NCBI GenBank assembly: GCA_028688535.1
Contig: JAQTXY010000036.1
Location: forward strand, 1-10,754
Reading direction: 5' to 3'
DNA: 10,754 nucleotides
Source of the DNA: Methanothrix sp.
Lineage (GTDB): Archaea; Halobacteriota; Methanosarcinia; Methanotrichales; Methanotrichaceae
The translations under genes and the position numbers were made by a program. The notes beneath the pieces were generated by a model, which saw only the letters and a list, made by a program, of their open reading frames with translations, was not told where the DNA came from and searched no databases. Every line of letters begins with the position of its first letter. Position 1 is the stretch's first letter. Shown here one piece after another: positions 1 through 6,150 of the stretch.

Positions 1-1
1 A

Positions 2-322
2 CTACAGGCCGCGTTGATAGGTCCTTATGGTAGGATACTGACTATCTGTCTACCAATGACCATGAGACAACCCAAATGCGGTACAGACGCCCGCTACGAG
101 GGTTGCTGGGCTGACTGCGGATACCCATCGGATGACGTGCCAGAGTTAGTATCGGGCGACAATATCTATCTTTTAGCGAATTTCCAGCGACAATTTAATC
201 ACTCTTTAGTCCTGAATCAGGTTCGTGAAGGGACAGCTCATCACCCTGGAGGGCATAGACGGCTCGGGAAAGGGCACAGTCGCGAAACATATTGCAGCAA
301 GGCTGGCAGAGATGATGCCTGA
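2..322 (+). CDS. Doubtful partial open frame entering from the left edge
   Basis: A reading frame is open from the window edge to a TGA at 320-322. It encodes a short Cys-containing stretch (CGTDARYEGCWADCGYPSDD at roughly 90-150), and codons over about 80-180 favour G or C in third position, as real genes nearby do. I do not recognise a family. Against it, the last 98 bases overlap the start of thymidylate kinase in another frame, where that gene clearly uses the DNA. If real, it may be the decayed or frameshifted 3' end of an upstream gene. The other two forward frames close at 15-17 and 31-33, so an upstream gene could also end there. The opposite strand shows nothing convincing over 1-224. 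Confidence 0.18.
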   Translation, partial: LQAALIGPYGRILTICLPMTMRQPKCGTDARYEGCWADCGYPSDDVPELVSGDNIYLLANFQRQFNHSLVLNQVREGTAHHPGGHRRLGKGHSRETYCSKAGRDDA

Positions 323-869
323 GAGGAGACTAGTGCTTACCGCTGAGCCTACGACCGGGCAGGCAGGCCGGATACTGAGGGCCGAAATGGCAAAAAACTG
401 TGAAGAAGAGTGCGAACCCTCGGTCGCAAGGCGCATGCAAGAGCTTTTTCTCTTTATGGCGGATCATGCTCACCATCTCTCTGAGACAGTCCTCCCCGCT
501 CTGCAAACAGGTGCAATTGTCCTGTCTGATAGGTATGCCGACTCTACAGCTGCTTACCAGGGCGTAACTCTGAGAGGAAGTGTGCCCGATCCGGTTTCAT
601 GGATTCAGGAAATCTATCGACCCTGGAATTTGGTCCCCGATATTACACTGCTCTTAGTTTTAGATCCGCATATTGCCCTGCAGAGAATGCAGTCACGTCG
701 GGGGCGGCAGAAGTTTGAGAGGCTCGAATTCCTGCGATTGGTGGATGGGAACTTCCGGCGTATAGCTGCTCTTGAGCCGGAAAGATTTGTGCAAATTGAT
801 GCCGAGAAGGATGAAAAAAATGTAGCGGATGATGCGATGGATGCAATCCTCAAGCTCATTGGCAAATAG
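225..869 (+). CDS. tmk: Thymidylate kinase (dTMP kinase)
   Basis: This cytoplasmic P-loop kinase converts dTMP to dTDP with ATP, feeding dTTP synthesis. The protein is 214 residues, normal for the family. The P-loop is at residues 10-18 (GIDGSGKGT), the dTMP-contacting EPTTG at 41-45, the DRY motif at 102-104 followed by DSTAAYQG, and the Arg-rich lid SRRGRQKFE at 157-165. The start is GTG at 225; AGGTTC just before it is a weak ribosome-binding site, and the P-loop sits at the expected distance from this start. One oddity is that the residue after the P-loop lysine is Gly (GKG), as in adenylate kinases, rather than the usual Ser/Thr. The gene is transcribed alone and converges on mptE 23 bp downstream. 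Family assignment is firm; substrate specificity follows from family. Confidence 0.93.
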   Translation: MKGQLITLEGIDGSGKGTVAKHIAARLAEMMPERRLVLTAEPTTGQAGRILRAEMAKNCEEECEPSVARRMQELFLFMADHAHHLSETVLPALQTGAIVLSDRYADSTAAYQGVTLRGSVPDPVSWIQEIYRPWNLVPDITLLLVLDPHIALQRMQSRRGRQKFERLEFLRLVDGNFRRIAALEPERFVQIDAEKDEKNVADDAMDAILKLIGK

Positions 870-892
870 ATCGGCTCATTGCATCTATATTT
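870..892. terminator. Short convergent spacer with T-rich tract
   Basis: The 23 bp between the tmk and mptE stops, running into the mptE 3' end, contains CTATATTTTTATTG on the plus strand. Archaeal transcription often ends at such oligo-T tracts without a hairpin, so this is the likely tmk terminator. No clear stem is visible. Confidence 0.35.
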
Positions 893-1522
893 TTATTGGG
901 TAAGAGCCAATTCAATCAGCTTTTTAGCCCACTCAAGTTTTCTCTTTTTGCGCGGTGTGACGCTCTCATCTTCAAAGTCAAAACCCACCAGCTCCATACT
1001 GGCCGCGCCCAGCTCTCTGGCCAGAAATACACATCGATCGCCATCTGTAAACCCTCCGAAGTTATGTAGGCCTGGGATGGGACGGCACTGCACTGTGCCT
1101 ATGATTCTCTCTAGCTTCGGAGCATATCTGATCAAGGCATCCAGGTTATCACCGTGGGCATGGACCACCACGATAGAGCCCATCAGATTGGCCTTCAAAA
1201 TGGCGGGAAATGGTCCATCCAGGTCGGTAACCACAATATCCGGCACGATGTTGTGCTCTAAGAGAACGGCTGTGGCTCCATCCGCGGCCAGAAAGACCGC
1301 ATTATTTTTTCGTATCTCTCTCAGTTCTTTATCAAGATTCGGAGCATTGCCGCATACGACAACCCTCTGCCCGGTTACAATTGCCTTTGCGGCATGCAGT
1401 ACTGGCTCTCGCGCGCGCAGGATCTCGGCCAGGTGCTCTGCCGATTCTTCGTCTCGATCTCTCGAAAAACCGAAGTCCTGCAAGATGGCTTGGTAGATTG
1501 GCTCCCAGGTCGCGAATTGCAT
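893..1522 (-). CDS. mptE: 6-hydroxymethyl-7,8-dihydropterin diphosphokinase MptE (DUF115)
   Basis: MptE is the archaeal enzyme that transfers diphosphate from ATP to 6-hydroxymethyl-7,8-dihydropterin, making the activated pterin used for tetrahydromethanopterin, the C1 carrier of methanogenesis. It replaces bacterial FolK and is unrelated to it. The 209-residue protein carries the family's signatures: VVVCGNAPNL at 54-63, LAADGATAVL at 78-87, VTDLDG at 98-103, HAHGDN at 121-126, GGFTDGDR at 156-163 and LVGFDFED at 178-185. There is no signal peptide, so it is cytoplasmic. The ATG at 1522 has no ribosome-binding site (CATCCTC precedes it), but a TATA-like ATTTTAAG lies about 26 bp upstream, suggesting a leaderless transcript. 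Activity is inferred from the DUF115/MptE family. Confidence 0.88.
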   Translation of the reverse strand: MQFATWEPIYQAILQDFGFSRDRDEESAEHLAEILRAREPVLHAAKAIVTGQRVVVCGNAPNLDKELREIRKNNAVFLAADGATAVLLEHNIVPDIVVTDLDGPFPAILKANLMGSIVVVHAHGDNLDALIRYAPKLERIIGTVQCRPIPGLHNFGGFTDGDRCVFLARELGAASMELVGFDFEDESVTPRKKRKLEWAKKLIELALTQ

Positions 1523-1544
1523 GAGGATGATTAACGCTGCAATG

Positions 1545-1552
1545 CTTAAAAT
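1545..1552 (-). promoter_or_regulatory. TATA box of mptE, leaderless spacing
   Basis: On the minus strand ATTTTAAG is centred about 26 bp before the A of the mptE ATG. That is the usual archaeal TATA-to-start-site distance, so the transcript should begin at or next to the start codon. No other TATA-like element stands between it and the upstream gene. Confidence 0.5.
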
Positions 1553-1560
1553 CTTATGTT

Positions 1561-1592
1561 TGAGAAAAATGAAAAGAGAAAGGAAAATCCTC
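1561..1592 (-). terminator. T-rich tract after the secreted-protein gene
   Basis: Read on the minus strand, the bases just after the stop at 1596 are strongly pyrimidine-rich with repeated runs of three to five T (TTTTCCTTTCTCTTTTC). This looks like an archaeal oligo-T terminator for the gene at 1596-2633, separating it from mptE, which has its own promoter. Confidence 0.5.
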
Positions 1593-1595
1593 TCT

Positions 1596-2633
1596 CTACA
1601 CTACTGGATAGGTTCTTGGGAACTCGGCTACTGTAGGTGCCTTGAAGCAGGTACAGTCAAAGACGCCCTTAGCGCCTTTAATCCCTGCATTAGTCAGATA
1701 ACCTGTTGGTATGGTAAGGTATCCGCCGAAGCAGCAGGGCAGCCAATCCTCGGTCTTCATAACCAGGTGGTATGGCACCTCGAGGGTCATGTTCTTCTCG
1801 ATGTGATAGGTGCCCCAGTAATCCTCATCGATCTCGATGGATGGATTCTTCCAGGCAGATTTCTTAGCTACTAGATCTAGGTACTCTTTGTCTGGGTGGT
1901 CTCCATCTGCCCAGGTGTTGAGGAAGTTCTCATTTGCCTGCAATACGCCGATATGGGCTTTGCCGTCAGTTACATCCTCCACAATCTTCATCTGCGTGTA
2001 ACCGACAGATTCGAGCTCCGGGTCCCAGGTCATATTCATCTTGTCCTTGGCGACGATCTCCAGTTCCTTGTCAAGGGCATGAGCGTACTCTACCTCATGG
2101 TGCATGCTGGTGCCGGCCAGATAGTTCTTCACCCAGGTCTTCTCCTTGAGCAAAGAGCTGTAGTCCAGCGGGTTAGCTGCATAGTACCCGGTGCCGACAG
2201 CGATCTTCATGGGTGCATAAACCATGGCTACATCCTCTTTAAACTGGATGCAATCCTGTGCAAAGTCGTTGTAATCGGAGTATACATTATGCGTCGAGCG
2301 ATCCAGGTTCTGGTAGGTCAGTGTGGCCTCGCTGTTCAATGAGCCGGAGCCATGAGCGTAATTCTTGACCGCAACGTTTCCTGCCTTAGCATACAGGTAA
2401 GTGACAAAGTAGCCATTTCCTTGTACGCTCTGCTCGAAATCAAAGGTCCTGTTGCTCTCCTGATATCCGTTCGGATATGTCATGGTAGCTGGCCAGGCGA
2501 TATCCCTGCTTGGCGGAAACTTCGTGGGCATAACTGCCATTGAAGACCCAATAAGTACTACTAAAACCATTGCTACTAATATAGATAGTATAGCCTTCTT
2601 CAGATCAATCCCTCCATCTAAAGCGAATAACAC
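1596..2633 (-). CDS. Secreted or signal-anchored protein of unknown function
   Basis: I do not recognise a family. Counting from a GTG at 2633 the protein is 345 residues. It has an N-terminal KK followed by a hydrophobic stretch (AILSILVAMVLVVLIGSSMAV, about residues 14-34), which fits a Sec signal peptide or membrane anchor. The rest is acidic, rich in Tyr, Trp and Asn, and without further membrane segments. Three possible N-glycosylation sites (NRT, NMT, NMT) are present. A small Cys cluster near the C-terminus (CC then CTC) could form disulfides or bind metal. The start is uncertain: GGAGGG stands six bases before an in-frame CTG at 2603, which would give 335 residues beginning directly with the signal peptide, while the GTG at 2633 lacks a well-placed site. 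It is likely a monocistronic envelope or extracellular protein; role unknown. Confidence 0.75.
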   Translation of the reverse strand: MLFALDGGIDLKKAILSILVAMVLVVLIGSSMAVMPTKFPPSRDIAWPATMTYPNGYQESNRTFDFEQSVQGNGYFVTYLYAKAGNVAVKNYAHGSGSLNSEATLTYQNLDRSTHNVYSDYNDFAQDCIQFKEDVAMVYAPMKIAVGTGYYAANPLDYSSLLKEKTWVKNYLAGTSMHHEVEYAHALDKELEIVAKDKMNMTWDPELESVGYTQMKIVEDVTDGKAHIGVLQANENFLNTWADGDHPDKEYLDLVAKKSAWKNPSIEIDEDYWGTYHIEKNMTLEVPYHLVMKTEDWLPCCFGGYLTIPTGYLTNAGIKGAKGVFDCTCFKAPTVAEFPRTYPVV

Positions 2634-2670
2634 TATTCTTTATGATCCTACAATCCGTTGGTCAACGCAC

Positions 2671-2680
2671 CTATTTTAAT
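2671..2680 (-). promoter_or_regulatory. TATA-like box for the secreted-protein gene
   Basis: On the minus strand ATTAAAATAG is centred about 43 bp before the GTG at 2633 and 73 bp before the alternative CTG at 2603. Transcription would begin near 2650, leaving room for the GGAGGG ribosome-binding site in front of the CTG. Confidence 0.35.
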
Positions 2681-2935
2681 CTGTTGATTGCCTTTTTATT
2701 GAGATAGAACTGAAAGTTCCTATACACAGTCCGGGTACTATGGTTGCCATTCGCAAGGTGGCTTAAGGATCTGATCCGATTAGATAATGCATAACCAAAA
2801 GGTTAATACGTAAAGGGTTTCTCGATATGTAATAGTATGTTCGCTCCTATCGATCTTATGATCAGGTCATCTTTTGGTCAAAAACATTTACAAGAGAGCC
2901 ATGCTATTTGGGCAGAGAATCAAATTGGATTAACG

Positions 2936-2945
2936 ATTATATATC
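2936..2945 (+). promoter_or_regulatory. TATA box for the coiled-coil gene
   Basis: ATTATATAT at about 2936-2945 is the best archaeal box A in this intergenic region. Transcription should start near 2967. This is about 15 bases before the upstream ATG (2982) and about 150 bases before the ATG at 3117 that I prefer, which would leave a long leader. Confidence 0.5.
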
Positions 2946-3021
2946 TGGATTGATATCGGTCGTAAGATCTGAAAATCGAGCATGCAAGAAACCCCACCAT
3001 GTATCGTGCAAGAAGAGAAGA

Positions 3022-3105
3022 CCCATGCCACCCAAGGCATTGGGATTTCCGGGTTTATTGGTCCTAAAGTGGGACCAAACCCCAGCCGCAGGCTGGAACA
3101 GGAGG
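3022..3105 (+). promoter_or_regulatory. Tandem hairpins ahead of a ribosome-binding site (candidate structured 5' leader)
   Basis: Three adjacent inverted repeats lie here. SL1 (3022-3044) pairs CCCATGCC with GGCATTGGG, 8 bp with one bulged T and a 6-nt loop. SL2 (3051-3082) pairs GGGTTT and GGTCC with GGACC and AAACCC, 11 bp with a 3-nt bulge and a 7-nt loop. SL3 (3082-3096) pairs CCAGCC with GGCTGG around a GCA loop. A GGAGG follows at 3101-3105 and an ATG at 3117. Stacked hairpins just before a Shine-Dalgarno site resemble a regulatory leader. The same bases can also be read as a 45-residue N-terminal extension, so this remains a candidate. Confidence 0.42.
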
Positions 3106-3116
3106 ACAAACGGGGG

Positions 3117-3977
3117 ATGCTGGCAGAACTGGAAGATAAGAGAGGCAAACTCAGACAGGAGTCCCTTGCCTTTAAGGATCGAAGAAGCCAACTGAATGCT
3201 GAAGCGAGCAAATGGGCAGCTAAGCGAAATGAGCTGAACAAGGCCACCAAAGAGTTGATAGACAAGGCCCAAGAGCTCAAGAAGCTGCGAGATGAAAATA
3301 ACAAGAATGTGGCTGATTCCAAGAAGGATAGGGATGAGTACAATGAGAAGACCAACCAACTCTATGCAAGGATAGACGATATCCGCAAGAAGTATAATCT
3401 CACTGGAGAGCGCTCCATAAGGGATCTGCGTCGCGAGATAGATCACCTGGAATTCCGGCAGCAGACTGAGGTATTAAGTCCGGATAAAGAAAAGCAACTG
3501 GTTGATAAGATCGCCGCTTTGCATGCAGAGTTCCGAGGCAGAAAAGAGCAGCTTGAGAAGAATGAGGAGCTTAGAAAGCTTCTCGATGAAGCGCAAGCCA
3601 TGAGAGATCAGGCTTCTGACCACCACGATCGGGTTACCAAGTTTGCGGAAATGGCTCAGGAATATCACGATCAGATGATCGCCACCTTCAAAGAAGCCGA
3701 TCAGACTCGTGCTGAAGCCGATGCTGCTCACAAGGAGTTCGTGAAGGCCCAGGAGGCCGCAGATGAACAGCATAAAGAGTTCATCCGCACCCAGAGAGAG
3801 GTTCGCGACTTCGAAAAGGTCATTGTGGGCTTGAAGAAGAAGAACCGGGACATTAAGGAAGATCGCGCCAAAGAGGTTGCCAAGCGCGAGGCTGAGGATA
3901 TCCTTACCCACTTCAGGCAGGGCGAGAAGCTGAATACAGTCGACCTACTAAGGCTGCAGCGTGCCGGCCTGGTTTGA
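3117..3977 (+). CDS. Archaeal coiled-coil protein, COG1340-like
   Basis: From ATG 3117 the product is 286 residues, highly charged and almost entirely predicted long coiled coil, with a more compact C-terminal motif (EDILTHFRQGEKLNTVDLLRLQRAGLV). It resembles the archaeal COG1340 family, often misnamed phosphoserine phosphatase; no phosphatase motif (DxDxT) is visible and I do not assign an enzyme function. No signal peptide or membrane segment is seen, so it is probably a cytoplasmic structural or adaptor protein. An in-frame ATG at 2982 would add 45 Gly/Pro-containing residues lacking heptads. I prefer 3117 because GGAGG stands at 3101-3105, the coil begins there, and the upstream DNA is full of hairpins; the 11-base spacing is a little long. 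The gene is monocistronic, with a terminator-like hairpin after it. Confidence 0.75.
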   Translation: MLAELEDKRGKLRQESLAFKDRRSQLNAEASKWAAKRNELNKATKELIDKAQELKKLRDENNKNVADSKKDRDEYNEKTNQLYARIDDIRKKYNLTGERSIRDLRREIDHLEFRQQTEVLSPDKEKQLVDKIAALHAEFRGRKEQLEKNEELRKLLDEAQAMRDQASDHHDRVTKFAEMAQEYHDQMIATFKEADQTRAEADAAHKEFVKAQEAADEQHKEFIRTQREVRDFEKVIVGLKKKNRDIKEDRAKEVAKREAEDILTHFRQGEKLNTVDLLRLQRAGLV

Positions 3978-4000
3978 TTTGCTCTAAACTCAATACTTAT

Positions 4001-4030
4001 GGGCAGAGGACCTGCCCCTCTTAGATTTTA
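4001..4030 (+). terminator. Hairpin terminator after the coiled-coil gene
   Basis: GGGCAG at 4001-4006 pairs perfectly with CTGCCC at 4012-4017 around a 5-nt loop and is followed by CTCTTAGATTTTA. It lies 23 bases after the stop codon, in the 113-bp gap before the Cgi121 gene. Confidence 0.5.
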
Positions 4031-4090
4031 TGAATTATTGATTTTAGAACTTCTTTAGATACTTCTGTAGACCGAAATTATCGATTCTGC

Positions 4091-4636
4091 ATGCAAGACC
4101 GTAAGCTTTTAAGCCTCCTTATCAGATCGGAATTGATGAATGAGATTCGCCTGCTCTTTGGAAAGCCGGCTATAAGAGACAAATGGCTACTCATATCAGC
4201 TATCAAGGATCTAAAGTCACGTCATGGCTGCATAGTGCAGGCCTTGGACGCAGATAAGATCGCAAGTGAGAGACACCTCCGCTTTGCCGTCCAGAAGGCG
4301 CTGGCAGCATTTTCCGAAGCGAGAAATATCGCTAAAGATGAGGGAATGGAGATCATGCGTTACGCCTCGGGTGAGAGGCAGATTGAGAGAGCCCTTTTCA
4401 TGCGTGTATCGGATCGTACACAAAGAATTGCACTTGTCCTCGTTGGCTCCGGCTCTCTGCCGGACGCCTCGGAGCTATCCCGGATCATAGAGCAGGACGG
4501 ACTGGGTTGTTCGTTTTGTGCGAAAGCCGTAATAGAGGCTTTTAATATCTCTTCCGAGGAGCTATGTGCCGTGGGCGAGGAAAGGATCGAAGATCTGGTC
4601 ATCGAAAGGGTGGCCCTGGTGGACACATATCGTTAA
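4091..4636 (+). CDS. cgi121: KEOPS complex subunit Cgi121
   Basis: Cgi121 is the small subunit of KEOPS (with Kae1, Bud32 and Pcc1), which adds threonylcarbamoyl to A37 of ANN-decoding tRNAs; Cgi121 binds the tRNA 3' end and stimulates Bud32. The core signature is clear: QALDADKIASERHLRFAVQK at about 50-69, then ALAAFSEARNIAKDEGMEIM and YASGERQIERAL at about 91-102, with the family's C-terminal region ending in ERVALVDTYR. The ATG at 4091 gives 181 residues. An internal ATG at 4136 gives 166, closer to family length, and begins MNEIRLLFGK like other members, so 4136 may be the true start; neither has a strong ribosome-binding site. It is followed 15-27 bp later by the DUF2150 gene, probably as one transcript. 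Confidence 0.85.
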   Translation: MQDRKLLSLLIRSELMNEIRLLFGKPAIRDKWLLISAIKDLKSRHGCIVQALDADKIASERHLRFAVQKALAAFSEARNIAKDEGMEIMRYASGERQIERALFMRVSDRTQRIALVLVGSGSLPDASELSRIIEQDGLGCSFCAKAVIEAFNISSEELCAVGEERIEDLVIERVALVDTYR

Positions 4637-4663
4637 ACTGCAAAATTAAGGATGAGTTGTAAA

Positions 4664-5263
4664 ATGAAAGAAGAATTCTACACCGAGAAGCGATGGCTCA
4701 ATTGGATGAATAAGGTTAAGGACAGCAACTTCAAGCTTACTGAGGAGGATGATAAAAACTCAGGTGCAGTCTTCATCTATATTATGGATGATGTGGTGCT
4801 GGCCTGCCTTAAGGTAATAGCCCGGTGCGAGCGCACGGTCATAGCACCCGAAGAGGCCTTGGCAGAGATTGCGGCCATCAGATCGATCGTCTTTTCCGAG
4901 GCCGAATCTATGGGAGAAGATGCCGATTTGATGCTTGAATCACTCAAGACCTCCCTCGCGGCTGTATTCGTCTCCAGCCAGCGCTATATCATTGGAGTAT
5001 TTGATCGCGAAACCCCCCTAGAAGAGATGGTGGCAAAGGCGGTTGCTGCCGAGAAAGAGGAGAACCTGGACGGCGCGTTTGATCTGCTAAGTCAGGTGGG
5101 GGCGAGAGTGATAGGCGGAGAGAGCCTTCCTGAGATTGGCGAGATACCCTACTGTATGACGGCAGAGCTCATGGATGGAATTGATGCCATATCTGCGGCA
5201 ATGCTCGGCGATGATAGCTACAAAGATGATGATGGGTCAGAGGATACGGGTGGGGTTGACTAG
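4664..5263 (+). CDS. DUF2150 family protein, function unknown
   Basis: The product is 199 residues from ATG 4664 (203 from an in-frame ATG at 4652). The N-terminus EEFYTEKRWLNWMNKVKDSN and the block DDVVLACLKVIARCERT, then EEALAEIAAIRSIV, match my recollection of DUF2150, an archaeal family known mainly from methanogens and of no known function. It is acidic and soluble, with a strongly Asp/Glu-rich tail (DDSYKDDDGSEDTGG) that is probably disordered. I chose 4664 because AAGGA lies upstream of it, while it abuts the 4652 ATG too closely to act. It follows Cgi121 closely and is likely cotranscribed. Its TAG overlaps the TAG of map on the other strand by four bases. Confidence 0.72.
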   Translation: MKEEFYTEKRWLNWMNKVKDSNFKLTEEDDKNSGAVFIYIMDDVVLACLKVIARCERTVIAPEEALAEIAAIRSIVFSEAESMGEDADLMLESLKTSLAAVFVSSQRYIIGVFDRETPLEEMVAKAVAAEKEENLDGAFDLLSQVGARVIGGESLPEIGEIPYCMTAELMDGIDAISAAMLGDDSYKDDDGSEDTGGVD

Positions 5264-6141
5264 ATAGATCTGGTTATTACCTCGCATCCCTTCTCGAGAA
5301 CGATAACGGTGTGCTCGGCCTGTGAGACCAGGGCACCTTCTATCTCCCAGAGCACAGGATATCTGTGCACGCAGCCAGCGCGTAGTAGCTGCATGAGCGC
5401 ATATTCCGCTCTCTCGGCTTGCAGCCAGCGCCTGGCAAAGGGAAGTGTCTTGTATTCTTCGGAAATCTCTTTTAAAAGAGTTCGAGCTGCGGGAAGGCGC
5501 ACCGGTCGCATGGCGGAAAAACCGTAGATCTCATTAATTTGGGCCTCACTGATCCTGCCCGAGCCGTTAGTGGCAAATGGCTCAATGGCAATGACATCTC
5601 CTTCCTTCAAGACGGCACCCTTTTCCATAGCTTTATTGGGCACAGCAGGCTCGTCATGGGCCAGATATCTGGACAGTCCGTGGCCTGTCAAGTTATATAC
5701 CGGCTTGTAGCCGTAGCCGGTTATGGCCTCTTCTATAACTTTACCGATCTGGGCGGTGTCAGTGCCCGGCCCAATTATCTCTAGCGCCGCCTGCAGAGCT
5801 GCATGAGATGCTTCGACCAGTTTATCATGGCCGCTGTGGTCAATGGTAATGGCGGCATCAGCGATATAGCCGTCCACATGCACACCAACATCCAGCTTGA
5901 CCATATTCTCGCCAAAACGGGCAGTATCAAGAGGCGAAGGCGTATAATGAGCTGCGTTCCTATCCAGAGATATGTTGCAGGGAAAAGCGGGCTTTGCGCC
6001 CTTTGATCTGATTGCATCCTCCACAAAATTTGCCACATCCAGCAGCGATGCGCCCAATTCCACTCGCGGCTTTGCTTCGGTCAGCACCTCAGCCAGGATC
6101 CTGCCTGCCGCCCTGTACTTCTCTAAAATTTCCGTCTCCAT
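5260..6141 (-). CDS. map: Methionine aminopeptidase, type 2
   Basis: This cytoplasmic dimetal enzyme removes the initiator methionine from nascent proteins. From ATG 6141 it is 293 residues, the length of archaeal MetAP2. All five metal ligands are present in order: D84 (KLDVGV), D95 (IADAAIT), H154 (GHGLSRY), E187 (IEPFATNG) and E276 (QAEHTVIV). The catalytic His is H65 (AAHYTP). The roughly 60-residue insertion between the last two Glu ligands marks type 2. AGGTG at a six-base spacing selects the ATG at 6141; a GTG at 6150 is possible but lies before that site. It follows the M24B peptidase by nine bases and is the last gene of the leftward operon. Its stop overlaps the DUF2150 stop. Confidence 0.95.
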   Translation of the reverse strand: METEILEKYRAAGRILAEVLTEAKPRVELGASLLDVANFVEDAIRSKGAKPAFPCNISLDRNAAHYTPSPLDTARFGENMVKLDVGVHVDGYIADAAITIDHSGHDKLVEASHAALQAALEIIGPGTDTAQIGKVIEEAITGYGYKPVYNLTGHGLSRYLAHDEPAVPNKAMEKGAVLKEGDVIAIEPFATNGSGRISEAQINEIYGFSAMRPVRLPAARTLLKEISEEYKTLPFARRWLQAERAEYALMQLLRAGCVHRYPVLWEIEGALVSQAEHTVIVLEKGCEVITRSI

Positions 6142-6150
6142 GGATAACAC

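Larger units (their letters stand above)
2634..2981. other. Divergent intergenic region, no gene seen
   Basis: These 348 bp separate the leftward secreted-protein gene from the rightward coiled-coil gene. It is AT-rich with no plausible coding frame or tRNA. Visible elements are TATA-like boxes for both flanks (2671-2680 minus, 2936-2945 plus), a perfect 11-bp palindrome GGATC-T-GATCC at 2767-2777, a GATC-TTAT-GATC inverted repeat at 2852-2863, and a distant pair ACCAAAAG (2794-2801) and CTTTTGGT (2871-2878). The last pair could close a large stem or mark paired protein sites. Any regulatory function is inference. Confidence 0.5.

Noticed and set aside
879..1496. 205-residue open frame opposite mptE
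   Set aside because: It is Ser/Arg-rich with no recognisable motif and is the antisense shadow of a clear mptE.
2982..3116. 45-residue N-terminal part of the coiled-coil gene starting at ATG 2982
   Set aside because: Not fully excluded, but it has no ribosome-binding site and no heptads, and it coincides with three tandem hairpins, so the ATG at 3117 was preferred.
2930..3911. Hydrophobic open frames on the minus strand (2930-3446, 3474-3911)
   Set aside because: Leu/Phe/Ile-rich products are the expected antisense of a Lys/Glu/Gln-rich coiled coil; no start signals support them.
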